From positions 62,581 through 126,580 of the forward strand of contig CAJTFE010000006.1 in NCBI GenBank assembly GCA_910575725.1: 64,000 bases of DNA, given 5' to 3'. Positions 39,608-47,696 of the stretch are shown here, one piece after another. The notes beneath the pieces are model-generated. The model did no database searches, was not told the DNA's origin, and worked only from the letters and a program-made list of their open reading frames with translations. Position 1 is the first letter of the stretch, and each line of letters opens with the position of its first letter. The position numbers were made by a program, and so were the translations under genes. This DNA comes from Clostridia bacterium. GTDB taxonomy: Bacteria; Bacillota; Clostridia; Lachnospirales; Lachnospiraceae.

Positions 39608-40855
39608 TTGGAAAAGGTTTTGCGCATTCAGATGCTGGGAGGCTTTGCGGCTTATTATGGAGAGAAAGCGGTGGTTTTGAAGAAGGTCGGAAGTTCGAAG
39701 TCTATCCGGCTGCTTCAGATGCTTTTGATGTCTTTGCCCGGTGGGATTTCCAAAAGTGAGATTATGGATAATCTGTATGGATGGAATGAAAAGGGGGATA
39801 TGGGGAACCGCAATAAGAATCTGAATAATCTCATTTACCGGCTGAAGGGACAGCTGACGGCGGGAGGGCTGCCGCAGGAGGAGTATGTTGAGATCCGTGA
39901 GGGGATATGTTATTTCAAAAGCAGTCTTCCTTTGGAACTGGACACGCAGGAGTTTGAGGAGATCTTAAAACAGGCCAGAGAGGAAAGGGGAACGGGGAGG
40001 GCCGCACTTTTGTGGAAAGCCATTGAGCTGTATTGCGGAGAGCTGCTTCCGGTGAATCTGGCGGATATGTGGTTTTTTCATAAAAGCAGATATTATAAAA
40101 AGCTGTATCTGTGGGCGGTCAATGAGCTGGAGCAGGAGCTTTTGAAGAACCGGGATTATAAGAACCGGCTGGCGCTCTATGCCAGAGCGGCCGCTATCTA
40201 TCCCTTTGAGAACTGGCAGCTGAAGCTGATGCGCTGCAACCTGGAGCTGTACCGTTACGATGAGGCGCTGGCTATATATAATAAGACGGTGGATCTCTAT
40301 GCCCGGGAAATGGGCGCTCCCCCTACCGGGGAGATGCAGGAATGCTTTGAATCTCTGGTGCTTATGGATGAGAACCACAGAAGGGACGCCGGCAATGCGG
40401 ATAGCTGGCGTAACATGGATAAGATTTTTATGGGAAAGAGAGGGGATATCCGGCAGGCAATTTTTGAGGAAGAGGATGTGAAGGGGGCTTATTACTGTAC
40501 GTATCCAAGCTTTGTGGATTACTGCCGGCTGGTGGTGCGGGCCAAGGAGAGAAATGATTTTCCGGCGGTGCTGATGTTTTTAACCTTAAGCCAGAAGAAA
40601 AGAGTGCCTCGCTCCATGGATCTCCAGGAGCAGATGCAGCTTTTAAAGGAAGTGATTGAGAGTGCTCTTCGGATTGGGGATGCATTTACCAGATATGGAA
40701 ACCGGCATTTTATCGTGATGCTGGTTAAGACAAAGCTGGAATTCTGCAGCACGATTTTTCAGAGGCTGGAGGCGGCTTACAGCAGGGAGGGAGGAAAGGG
40801 CGAACTGTGGTATTATGCGGATATGACCCAGGAACTGAACCATACGGCCATATAA
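39608..40855 (+). CDS. BTAD-domain transcriptional regulator with GGDEF-like tail
   Basis: A 415-aa protein. The first 100 residues fit an OmpR/SARP-type winged helix (LRIQMLGGFAAYYGEKAVVL, IRLLQMLLM, NLNNLIYRLKGQL). Residues about 120-245 are the bacterial transcriptional activator domain of TPR-like helices (ALLWKAIELYCGELLP, YDEALAIYNKTVDLYAREMG). The last 120 residues look like a degenerate GGDEF domain (ALRIGDAFTRYGNRHFIVML, where RYGGDEF would stand). It starts at TTG 39608 after AAGGGGAAG. It directly precedes the large surface protein and is its likely regulator. Confidence 0.78.
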   Translation: MEKVLRIQMLGGFAAYYGEKAVVLKKVGSSKSIRLLQMLLMSLPGGISKSEIMDNLYGWNEKGDMGNRNKNLNNLIYRLKGQLTAGGLPQEEYVEIREGICYFKSSLPLELDTQEFEEILKQAREERGTGRAALLWKAIELYCGELLPVNLADMWFFHKSRYYKKLYLWAVNELEQELLKNRDYKNRLALYARAAAIYPFENWQLKLMRCNLELYRYDEALAIYNKTVDLYAREMGAPPTGEMQECFESLVLMDENHRRDAGNADSWRNMDKIFMGKRGDIRQAIFEEEDVKGAYYCTYPSFVDYCRLVVRAKERNDFPAVLMFLTLSQKKRVPRSMDLQEQMQLLKEVIESALRIGDAFTRYGNRHFIVMLVKTKLEFCSTIFQRLEAAYSREGGKGELWYYADMTQELNHTAI

Positions 40856-40889
40856 ATACTCAAGGATATTATATATGGAAGAAAGCGGC

Positions 40890-40925
40890 TTTGCTGATCT
40901 AGAGTGGGAGATCGGCAAATCTTTT
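40890..40925 (+). terminator. Terminator after the BTAD regulator gene
   Basis: TTTGCTGATCT and AGATCGGCAAA pair (one T-G) around AGAGTGGG, followed by TCTTTT. It separates the regulator from the surface protein. A TATAAT at 40994-40999 with TTGGCA 15 bases upstream is the best promoter candidate for the latter. Confidence 0.6.
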
Positions 40926-41109
40926 CTGCAAAAAACTGTAATTGACAGGATGTTTCCCATGAAATGAGGCAGTTGGCAGGATACCTGCGCTGATATAATG
41001 AAAGACGTAAAAAGGAAAAGGCTGCTTTACAAGTGAAAGGAATGGATGTTCTGCAGTATCTCTTTGAGAGAATAGCGCCGGAAGAAAAATAATTTAGGGG
41101 GAAAAGAAA

Positions 41110-43968
41110 ATGAAAAACAATTTAGTAAACAAGAAGATTGCAAGCTCTATCGGAATTGGCATTATGGCGTTTGTGACGGCGGTTTCGCCGGCGCTGACAG
41201 TCTTGGCGGAGGATGGAGAGCCGGCTGAGAATCCGGCGCCTGAGACAACAGAAGAGCAGCCAAGTGAGCCGGAGGTACTAAGCGAGCCTCAGAATGCGGA
41301 AGTGAGTGAGGCGGTTGATGAAGCACAGGCTGCAATTGATAAGGTGGGAGAGGGTGAAGCCAGTGCCGTGCCGGATGATGTGGTAAATGCATTGGAGGAA
41401 TCTTCTGAGAATCTTGATGCAGTTGATACAAGAGTTGATACACTGGATGGCTACAATAACGCAGCAGAGGAAGCAAAGAAGGAGCTGGAAGAGGCAACTG
41501 CAGAAGATGAGGAAAGAGCGAATGCAAATCTAACTTCATCGGAAGCAAAGACAGAGACAGAAAAAATAGCGGAAACGATTGAAAAGGAAAATCTGACAGA
41601 AGCAGAAGCAAAGAAGGACGCAGTAGTCGAGGCTCAGGAAGTTACATATGAAAGCAGTGAGGCAGCAGAGGCGGCAAAGAAGCAGGCGGAGGCAGATGTA
41701 GCAGCCGCAGAGGAAGAGCTTGCAAAAGCGGAGAAGGCAAAGGAAACAGCAGATCGGCATGTAAGCGATGCAAAGACGGCTTATAATTATTTGAAAGGAC
41801 AGAGCGAAAAAGCAGAAGCTGCTTTAAACACTGCCCAGGAAAATGTTGAAGCGGCCCGAAAGGAATTGGAAGAGATCTGTAAAGCCTATGGAATAAGGCT
41901 CGGCACGGAAGAAGTGACGCTTACAGGGGAGGCCGGGGTTGCTTATAATGAGGCATATGAGGCATGGAGACTGGCAAATGAAGATCTTGAAGCTGCAAAG
42001 CAAAAAGCAGAAGAGGCAGGCCGGGCCAGGGATCAAGCTCAAAATAATAAGGACAAGGTGGAACGAGAGAAAGAGGCAGCTGAAAAAGCATTATCTGAAG
42101 CAAAAAAGGAATTGGAGTATCAAACGCTTGTAAAAGAGAATGCGGAGCGTAATTTGGAGAATGCACAAAAAGAGGCAGAAGAGAAAAAGGAGATCTTTGA
42201 CAACGAGAACGAAATCTATTTGGAAGCACAGAAAAAATCAAATGATGCAACGGCTGAGAAAATGCAGGCATATGCCGACGTAGATAATAAAGAAAAGGTT
42301 CTTGAAAGAAAAAAAGAGCTATTAGAAGAAGCTAAAGTGGAAGAAGCGAATGCGGAAGCTGCGTTTAAAGAAGTTGAAAAATATGAGCCTGTGTTCGGAG
42401 CAATAAAAGGATACCAAGATTTGTATAAAGAGCACTATGCAGATGCAACGGAAAATACCCTTTGCTGGGAGATTTTTGACGGCATGGCAAAAGAAGCTGT
42501 TAAGTTTTATTTGTTCAAGCAGAACATTGATATTGGAGGCATACGTTTCCCTAATGAGGGAAAAACTGAGACCGGGTATTCAAATGGCTGGTACAAGGAT
42601 CCAGGCAACGACATTAGTAAAAACTATTTGCTTGTGGAATATGAAGAGGATGGACAGACAAAAACAGCTTATTTTGATTACGGAACAATGAAAGACAGCA
42701 TAGAATCTGAGAATGATGTTTATAAGATAAGACTTTATATAAAGACGGGAGCTCCAGGCAGCTTTGAGGGCAAAGGAACGGAGTGTATAAATCAGGAAGA
42801 ATATACAAAAGCAGTAGAAGACTATCTGGCGAGAGAAACCAGAAAGAACAATGCGATTCAAGCAAAAATTGAAGCTGAAAACGCCAAAGAAGAAGCAGAA
42901 AGACAAAAAGCTGCTGCAGAAAGTGTTTTGAATGTTTTAATAGAGAAAGCCAAAGAAGCCAAAGAAGAAGCAGAAAAACAAAAGGCTATAATGTCTGAAG
43001 CGAAAAACTTCTGGGAAGAAGCAGAAAGAGATAAAAACTTAAGAGACTTGCTGTACAAGAGTGCAACAGAAACGGTAGAGAAAGTAAAGGGTAATGTTAC
43101 TTTATGTGAGCAAGAAAGTTTCAGGCTGGCAGATGCTTTGTTAGAAGCAATCAATCATTTGGATGAAAGTGAAGCGAATGTAGAACTTGCTTTAGAGAAG
43201 GAAAGAGCAGCCGGAAAGATAAATGAGGATGTTGAAAATGCATTGGAGATGGTGACAAAGGCAGTAAAAAAATTAGCTTATTTGTCCATACAAGAAGATG
43301 CAGACACAGAGGCATATAATAAGCTGGTAGAAGAGTGTAAGGCAGCGGAGACAAATCTGGAAAATGCAGCGGCAGCAAGGGATCTTTCCCAGGAGAGCCT
43401 GGAAAAAGTATTAAAAGCCGTAGAGGAAGCCCGTGAAGCAGCAGCAAAGAACTTCGCATACAGAACTCCGGATACACCGACAACGGATGGTGGAACTACA
43501 GGCGGCGGAACAACCGATGATGGAACAACGGATGGCGGAGCAGCCGGCGGTGGAACGACAGGTGGCGGCGCAGCCGGAGGTGGAACGACAGGTGGTGGAG
43601 CAGCCGGAGGCGGAGCAGGTGACGGCGCCGGAGCTCCTGCGGCAGCTCCGGTAGTAACAATCCCCACAGCAGCAGTACCTCTTGCAGGCCCGGGGGCAGT
43701 AGAAGATACAGCATTGGCAGACGCCGGCGAAGATGAGGCGGCAGGCCTTACAACCCTGGAAGATGAGGTAACACCTCTTGCCGCTCCGGAGGAGAAAGCA
43801 ATAGCTGTGAATCCGGAAGACTTTGCAATGCTTCTTGCCACTCCGGCAGCCGGAATGGGACAGATGTCCTGGTGGTGGATGCTGATTATCGCATTGCTTG
43901 GGGTAACCGGCGAGGAGATGTACAGAAAAAATCGGAAGAAACGCAAAGAAGCGGATATTGAGAACTAA
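41110..43968 (+). CDS. Large coiled-coil surface protein with C-terminal membrane anchor
   Basis: A 952-aa exported protein. A signal peptide (1 to about 34, cut after VLAE) is followed by a long Ala/Glu/Lys heptad-rich region in two blocks (about 150-430 and 560-780). Between them is a globular insert without coil pattern (about 430-560, with FPNEGKTETGYSNGWY). A Gly/Thr-rich linker of TTGGG/TDGG repeats (about 790-835), a Pro/Ala/Val stretch, one membrane helix (WWWMLIIALLGV) and a basic end follow. There is no LPXTG motif. It probably spans the wall as a fibrous surface protein. AGGGGGA precedes the ATG. No family beyond coiled coil is recognised. Confidence 0.75.
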   Translation: MKNNLVNKKIASSIGIGIMAFVTAVSPALTVLAEDGEPAENPAPETTEEQPSEPEVLSEPQNAEVSEAVDEAQAAIDKVGEGEASAVPDDVVNALEESSENLDAVDTRVDTLDGYNNAAEEAKKELEEATAEDEERANANLTSSEAKTETEKIAETIEKENLTEAEAKKDAVVEAQEVTYESSEAAEAAKKQAEADVAAAEEELAKAEKAKETADRHVSDAKTAYNYLKGQSEKAEAALNTAQENVEAARKELEEICKAYGIRLGTEEVTLTGEAGVAYNEAYEAWRLANEDLEAAKQKAEEAGRARDQAQNNKDKVEREKEAAEKALSEAKKELEYQTLVKENAERNLENAQKEAEEKKEIFDNENEIYLEAQKKSNDATAEKMQAYADVDNKEKVLERKKELLEEAKVEEANAEAAFKEVEKYEPVFGAIKGYQDLYKEHYADATENTLCWEIFDGMAKEAVKFYLFKQNIDIGGIRFPNEGKTETGYSNGWYKDPGNDISKNYLLVEYEEDGQTKTAYFDYGTMKDSIESENDVYKIRLYIKTGAPGSFEGKGTECINQEEYTKAVEDYLARETRKNNAIQAKIEAENAKEEAERQKAAAESVLNVLIEKAKEAKEEAEKQKAIMSEAKNFWEEAERDKNLRDLLYKSATETVEKVKGNVTLCEQESFRLADALLEAINHLDESEANVELALEKERAAGKINEDVENALEMVTKAVKKLAYLSIQEDADTEAYNKLVEECKAAETNLENAAAARDLSQESLEKVLKAVEEAREAAAKNFAYRTPDTPTTDGGTTGGGTTDDGTTDGGAAGGGTTGGGAAGGGTTGGGAAGGGAGDGAGAPAAAPVVTIPTAAVPLAGPGAVEDTALADAGEDEAAGLTTLEDEVTPLAAPEEKAIAVNPEDFAMLLATPAAGMGQMSWWWMLIIALLGVTGEEMYRKNRKKRKEADIEN

Positions 43969-43982
43969 TAGCAGTTTACAAC

Positions 43983-44015
43983 AAAAGCAGGACGGCCACC
44001 GGCCGTCCTGCTTTT
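43983..44015 (+). terminator. Terminator after the surface-protein gene
   Basis: AAAAGCAGGACGGCC and its exact complement around a three-base ACC loop, ending in TTTT. Confidence 0.9.
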
Positions 44016-44277
44016 GCTGCAAAAAGACGTTTCCTAATTTTTATAAATGAGTAAAAGCCTCTATACAAGCAATTCTTAAAGAACTATAAACTTCTCAAAA
44101 TCACTTGTATAATTTTTCCGGCAGTGATATTATAAACGCATTTACATCAGATTCAATTCAATGTATTCTAAGGGAAACAATCCTTTCCAAGATTTCCAAC
44201 CACTAAACCATTTACGAAAGAAAAATTATGGCCTTTGAACAAGAAAAAAAATATGTTAAAATAGAGGAGGAATTATA
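44016..44277. other. Gene-free AT-rich stretch
   Basis: Between the terminator and the BrnT-like gene no frame, RNA or clear repeat is seen. A TTGAAC near 44236 followed by an AT-rich -10-like run may be the BrnT promoter. Confidence 0.4.
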
Positions 44278-44559
44278 TTGAAATTTGAGTGGGACGAAGA
44301 AAAAAATCAAATTAATTTCAAAAAGCATGGCATTGATTTTGAAACGGCAATACTTGTTTTTAATGATTTGGATCGTATTGAAATATACGATATATCACAT
44401 AGTGTAGAAGAAGATCGTTATAATACAATAGGAAGAGTAAATGAGGTACTATTTGTTGTATATACGGAACGAAAGGATAATATACGTTTAATATCAGCAA
44501 GACTTGCAACAAAAAAGGAAAGGAGTATTTATTATGATACGAACAGTTATATTAGATAA
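44278..44559 (+). CDS. brnT: BrnT-family toxin
   Basis: A 93-aa RelE-fold ribonuclease toxin. It has the family opening FEWDEEKNQINFKKHGIDFE, the centre EDRYNTIGRVNEVLFVVYTER, and the end IRLISARLATKKERSIYY, including the Arg residues of the active region. It starts at TTG 44278 behind GAGGAGG. The partner gene overlaps its 3' end by 26 bp. Together they form a BrnT/BrnA toxin-antitoxin pair with the toxin first, as is usual for this family. Confidence 0.9.
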   Translation: MKFEWDEEKNQINFKKHGIDFETAILVFNDLDRIEIYDISHSVEEDRYNTIGRVNEVLFVVYTERKDNIRLISARLATKKERSIYYDTNSYIR

Positions 44560-44722
44560 AAATCAGAAGCCCACAAAAGAACAGCTAAAACAGATAGAAG
44601 ATGCAGCAAAGAGAGAAATTGTCTTTGATGAAGATTCTCCGGAACTGACACCGGAAATGGAAGAAGCATTTCGATTGGCGGCAAAGAATCGTAATACACA
44701 TAAAAAGATGGGTGTATCGTAA
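44534..44722 (+). CDS. BrnA-like antitoxin, short form
   Basis: A 62-aa acidic protein overlapping the end of brnT, with AAAGGAG upstream of its ATG. By position and charge it is the antitoxin (EQLKQIEDAAKREIVFDEDSPELTPEMEEAF). Typical BrnA proteins end in a ribbon-helix-helix domain for DNA binding; here the protein stops at KNRNTHKKMGVS, so that domain appears absent or reduced. It may neutralise the toxin without repressing the operon. Confidence 0.65.
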   Translation: MIRTVILDKNQKPTKEQLKQIEDAAKREIVFDEDSPELTPEMEEAFRLAAKNRNTHKKMGVS

Positions 44723-44753
44723 TTGGTTTCCAGATAATGCCAAAAAATATTTT

Positions 44754-45344
44754 TCATTTGCGGCAATACCGCATAAAAATCTTCTCATTAAACCCTTTTT
44801 GCTTACCATGTTTTTCCGGAATACGCTTAAATTCCTCAAATCCAATGCTCGTATAACATTTAATAGCATTAATATTTATATCCGTCACATCAAGCACAAA
44901 ATCTTGATAATTTGTAAGCAGCATACTTTCTTGAAGCATAGCTGCAGCAATGCCTTGTCTGCGGTATTTTTTTCGTACTGCTACAAATTCTATGTATCCA
45001 GTTGTAATCGGATACTCAAGCTGCTTTTCAAATTCTTCTTTCAAAACGAAAGTACCAATAATTCCTTTAAAGAACCCAAAGTGTCTCTTCAAAGATGCTT
45101 TTTCTGCTCTTGCAGCTCTTCCATTGCAGTCAGAAATTGCCAGCACTCCCACGATATTTCCCTTCATATCTGCCACATAAAATTTTTCCATATTCAATCC
45201 CGTTTTGATAGCATCTGCCACTTTTTGCTTATCTTTACATAATATTGAAAAATCCTTTTCAAATCCTTCTGCAATACATAAAGCTACGTTATTACGGTCT
45301 GTTTCTTTTGCTTTCCTTATATGCACCATCTTAATATCTTCCAA
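44754..45344 (-). CDS. GNAT-family N-acetyltransferase
   Basis: A 196-aa acetyl-CoA-dependent transferase. The acetyl-CoA site is RRQGIAAAMLQESM (about 127-140), preceded by the strand YIEFVAVRKKY and followed by VLDVTDININAIKCYTSIGFEEF, the usual N...A...Y order. The substrate is unknown. The start is TTG at 45344 after AGGAGG; an ATG 15 bases later is possible. It is convergent with the BrnT/BrnA genes. Confidence 0.88.
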   Translation of the reverse strand: MEDIKMVHIRKAKETDRNNVALCIAEGFEKDFSILCKDKQKVADAIKTGLNMEKFYVADMKGNIVGVLAISDCNGRAARAEKASLKRHFGFFKGIIGTFVLKEEFEKQLEYPITTGYIEFVAVRKKYRRQGIAAAMLQESMLLTNYQDFVLDVTDININAIKCYTSIGFEEFKRIPEKHGKQKGFNEKIFMRYCRK

Positions 45345-45508
45345 ACTTTCGTATCCTCCTGTAGAGACACCGATTTCTTTATCTGTTTTTCAGCTTCGAT
45401 TATACATGAAAGGATATGCTTTTTCAATTCCTCTAACTTCTCTTCATTTAGACTTAGACGGCTATTTTCAATAGAAAAAGTGTTATTATCAAACAAATTA
45501 TGGTACAA
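45317..45508 (-). CDS. Small helical protein or fragment (63 aa)
   Basis: A charged helical frame (LSLNEEKLEELKKHILSCIIEAEKQIKK) that overlaps the start of the acetyltransferase gene by 28 bp. It contains that gene's ribosome site, which would couple the two. It has no clear ribosome site of its own, so it may be the 3' end of a lost regulator gene. Confidence 0.35.
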   Translation of the reverse strand: MYHNLFDNNTFSIENSRLSLNEEKLEELKKHILSCIIEAEKQIKKSVSLQEDTKVWKILRWCI

Positions 45509-45549
45509 TTCATTTTAGAAATCAGGATTTGAAAGTGAGATAAAATATT

Positions 45550-45966
45550 ATGGATTTAAAGAAAATCGAAAATTTTATTGATAAACAAAAAGTTAGTTTT
45601 ATATGCTCTATTGATGATGAAAATTGTCCTAATATAAAAGCAATGCTAAAACCCCGCAAAAGAATAGGGCTAAAAGTGTTTTACTTTTCTACTAATACTT
45701 CATCTATGAGAGTAAAACAATATAAAGATAATTCAAATGCTAGTATTTACTTCTATCACAAAGGATTAATGAAATATATTGGTGTTATGTTAAAAGGTAA
45801 AATGGAAGTCTTAACAGACCAAGAAACTAAAAACATGATTTGGAAAAAGGGCGATACAATGTTTTACAAAAAAGGTGTAACTGACCCAGATTATTGTGTT
45901 TTAAAGTTTACTGCCGCAAGTGGCAGATATTATTGTGATTTGAAAACAGAAAATTTTGATATTTAA
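45550..45966 (+). CDS. Pyridoxamine 5'-phosphate oxidase-like flavin-binding protein
   Basis: A 138-aa split-barrel protein. It follows the family layout: KVSFICSIDDENCPNIKAML, VFYFSTNTSSMRVKQYKDNSNASIYFY, then VMLKGKMEVLTDQE and a final FTAASGRYYCDL strand. Such proteins bind FMN or related cofactors and reduce small substrates or act as general-stress proteins. The substrate is not known. The gene is AT-rich like its neighbours from 44 to 46 kb, which looks like a small acquired block. Confidence 0.82.
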   Translation: MDLKKIENFIDKQKVSFICSIDDENCPNIKAMLKPRKRIGLKVFYFSTNTSSMRVKQYKDNSNASIYFYHKGLMKYIGVMLKGKMEVLTDQETKNMIWKKGDTMFYKKGVTDPDYCVLKFTAASGRYYCDLKTENFDI

Positions 45967-46120
45967 GCTGTTACTAAATTCCAGTCTGTCTATTGCAGTA
46001 TCCAAGAGAGATAAGTGAATGCTTATCTCCTTTTTAAACCCACATTTAAAAGAGTGTGTTTCTCCAAAGAAAATGGGAAGTAAAATTATAAACCCACATC
46101 CAGACACAACCGCCTGCACA

Positions 46121-46155
46121 AAAATAAGGGTATGTCAGATTGCTCTAACATACCC
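46121..46155 (-). terminator. Terminator after rubrerythrin gene
   Basis: GGGTATGT and ACATACCC pair around a 12-base loop, followed on the minus strand by TTATTTT. Confidence 0.75.
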
Positions 46156-46193
46156 CTAAATCCTCAAAAATGTTGAATTTACAGCATTTCCAA

Positions 46194-46736
46194 TTAGCCA
46201 AAGTATCTCTTAAGCAGACCCTCAAATGCCTTGCCATGACGAGCCTCGTCACGAGCCATCTCATGCACGGTGTCATGGATTGCATCCAGGTTTGCAGCCT
46301 TTGCTCTCTTAGCCAGGTCAAACTTGCCTGCGGTTGCGCCGTTTTCAGCGGCAACTCTCATCTCCAGATTCTTCTTGGTGCTGTCGGTAACAACCTCGCC
46401 CAGCAGCTCAGCAAACTTAGCAGCATGCTCAGCCTCTTCGTAAGCTGCCTTCTCCCAGTAAAGACCGATCTCAGGATAGCCCTCTCTGTGAGCAACTCTT
46501 GCCATAGCAAGATACATACCAACCTCAGAGCACTCGCCGTTGAAGTTAGCTCTTAAGTCCTCAAGGATATCCTCGCTAACGCCCTTAGCTACGCCTACAA
46601 CATGCTCAGCAGCCCAGGAAAGGCCCTCAGCCTGCTCTGTGAACTTGTCCGGGCCAACGCCGCACTGGGGACATTTTTCGGGAGCGGAATCTCCCTCGTG
46701 AACATAACCACATACCTGACATACGAATTTCTTCAT
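46194..46736 (-). CDS. rbr: Reverse rubrerythrin
   Basis: A 180-aa iron protein that reduces hydrogen peroxide in anaerobes. The order is reversed compared with classic rubrerythrin: the rubredoxin-like domain comes first ([10 protein letters not shown] and CPQCGVG, residues 6-28) and the diiron four-helix bundle second ([48 protein letters not shown]). An operator-like palindrome at 46782 and perR upstream in the same direction indicate control by peroxide. Confidence 0.92.
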   Translation of the reverse strand: MKKFVCQVCGYVHEGDSAPEKCPQCGVGPDKFTEQAEGLSWAAEHVVGVAKGVSEDILEDLRANFNGECSEVGMYLAMARVAHREGYPEIGLYWEKAAYEEAEHAAKFAELLGEVVTDSTKKNLEMRVAAENGATAGKFDLAKRAKAANLDAIHDTVHEMARDEARHGKAFEGLLKRYFG

Positions 46737-46781
46737 GCTTTTATTCTCCTTTTCTTATAAAAAATGTTTTGTGTTCTAAAA

Positions 46782-46800
46782 CAGTAATAATTACTGTTAT
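46782..46800. promoter_or_regulatory. PerR-box-like operator in front of rubrerythrin
   Basis: AACAGTAATAATTACTGTT, a 19-bp palindrome with one central mismatch, in the 7-1-7 form of Fur/PerR sites. It lies 46 bases before the rubrerythrin start. Confidence 0.65.
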
Positions 46801-46929
46801 TAAGATATCATAAATCAGAACAATCGTCAAGCTTTATTTTATAATTTTCAAAGTAAAATTTTGTTACTGTTCATGCACAACATAACAAAATTTTTGCAGC
46901 AGTTCCATTATCTGAATACCTGCAGACTT

Positions 46930-47313
46930 TTACAGATTCATGCAGTCGCTGCACACGCCGTAATACTGTACGGAATGCCCCTCAATCCGCCCGGTAAATG
47001 CTTTCTGGGCCTCTGCATTGATAAAATCTTCATTTTCCATATGAATGTCCAGAAGACCATGGCATTTCCTGCATATAAAATGGGAATGAGGCTCTACATG
47101 AGCATCAAAGCGGTCAGGGCCATCGGTAGTGATCTTGATAATCTCTCCTAAGTCTGTGAGAAGGGCAAGATTGCGGTAGACCGTTCCAAGACTGATATTA
47201 GGAAATTCTTTTTTTACATTTATATAGATGGTATCCGCTGTAGGATGATCGTATCTGGAAAGCAGAAAGCTTTTGATGCATTCCCGCTGACGGCTGTACT
47301 TCAAAGCAGTCAT
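46930..47313 (-). CDS. perR: PerR-type peroxide-sensing repressor (Fur family)
   Basis: A 127-aa Fur-family repressor. The winged helix covers about residues 10-80 (HPTADTIYINVKKEFPNISLGTVYRNLALL). The regulatory metal site is seen in DRFDAHVEPHSHFIC, with the His-x-His and Asp residues typical of PerR, and the structural zinc site is formed by CRKC and CSDC. It is followed on the same strand by the rubrerythrin gene. A second box at 47441 suggests autoregulation. Confidence 0.88.
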   Translation of the reverse strand: MTALKYSRQRECIKSFLLSRYDHPTADTIYINVKKEFPNISLGTVYRNLALLTDLGEIIKITTDGPDRFDAHVEPHSHFICRKCHGLLDIHMENEDFINAEAQKAFTGRIEGHSVQYYGVCSDCMNL

Positions 47314-47323
47314 AAAAACCTCC

Positions 47324-47425
47324 TTTCCTTAATTTGCCCACGCTCTTTGGGCATAAAGGTATGCCCGAAGGGTGTTTCCTTAATCTGCCCATGTTCTTTG
47401 GGCATAAAGGTATACCCGAAAGGTA
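47324..47425. repeat. Two tandem 51-bp repeats in the perR leader
   Basis: Units start at 47324 and 47375 with TTTCCTTAAT and differ at a few bases. Each contains a TGCCCA...TGGGCA hairpin and a CCCGAAGGG-like element. They lie between the perR operator and start codon, so they are in the transcribed leader. Confidence 0.75.
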
Positions 47426-47440
47426 CTTCCATGCTTCAAT

Positions 47441-47459
47441 AATAATAACAATTACTATT
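47441..47459. promoter_or_regulatory. PerR-box-like site upstream of perR
   Basis: AATAATAACAATTACTATT, an imperfect 19-bp palindrome similar to the one before rubrerythrin. Confidence 0.5.
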
Positions 47460-47601
47460 TCTCATTATTTTACCAAAACAGCAGGAAAAGTCAAGAAAAG
47501 TTTAATGGAAAATAATAGAAACCAAAGAAAGCAGATTAAAAGTTCAGGCTTAAACTATTACATAAATAAAATGGAAAAAATGTAGAAAATCGCAGAAACA
47601 G

Positions 47602-47630
47602 TTGACAACAAGTAATCATACTGTTATAAT
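47602..47630 (+). promoter_or_regulatory. Promoter of the second NlpC/P60 gene
   Basis: TTGACA (47602-47607), 17-base spacer, TATAAT (47625-47630): full consensus at both elements. Confidence 0.85.
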
Positions 47631-47696
47631 TCTTTCATAAGTCTTAACAAATTTGTAATAATTAAGTTGAGAAGCTTACGGAGGATAGTAAAAATA

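Noticed and set aside
43278..43946. Minus-strand frame rich in Pro/Ala/Val in the surface-protein gene
   Set aside because: It is the complement of the Gly/Thr-rich linker; no ribosome site, and the plus frame is continuous with signal peptide and anchor.
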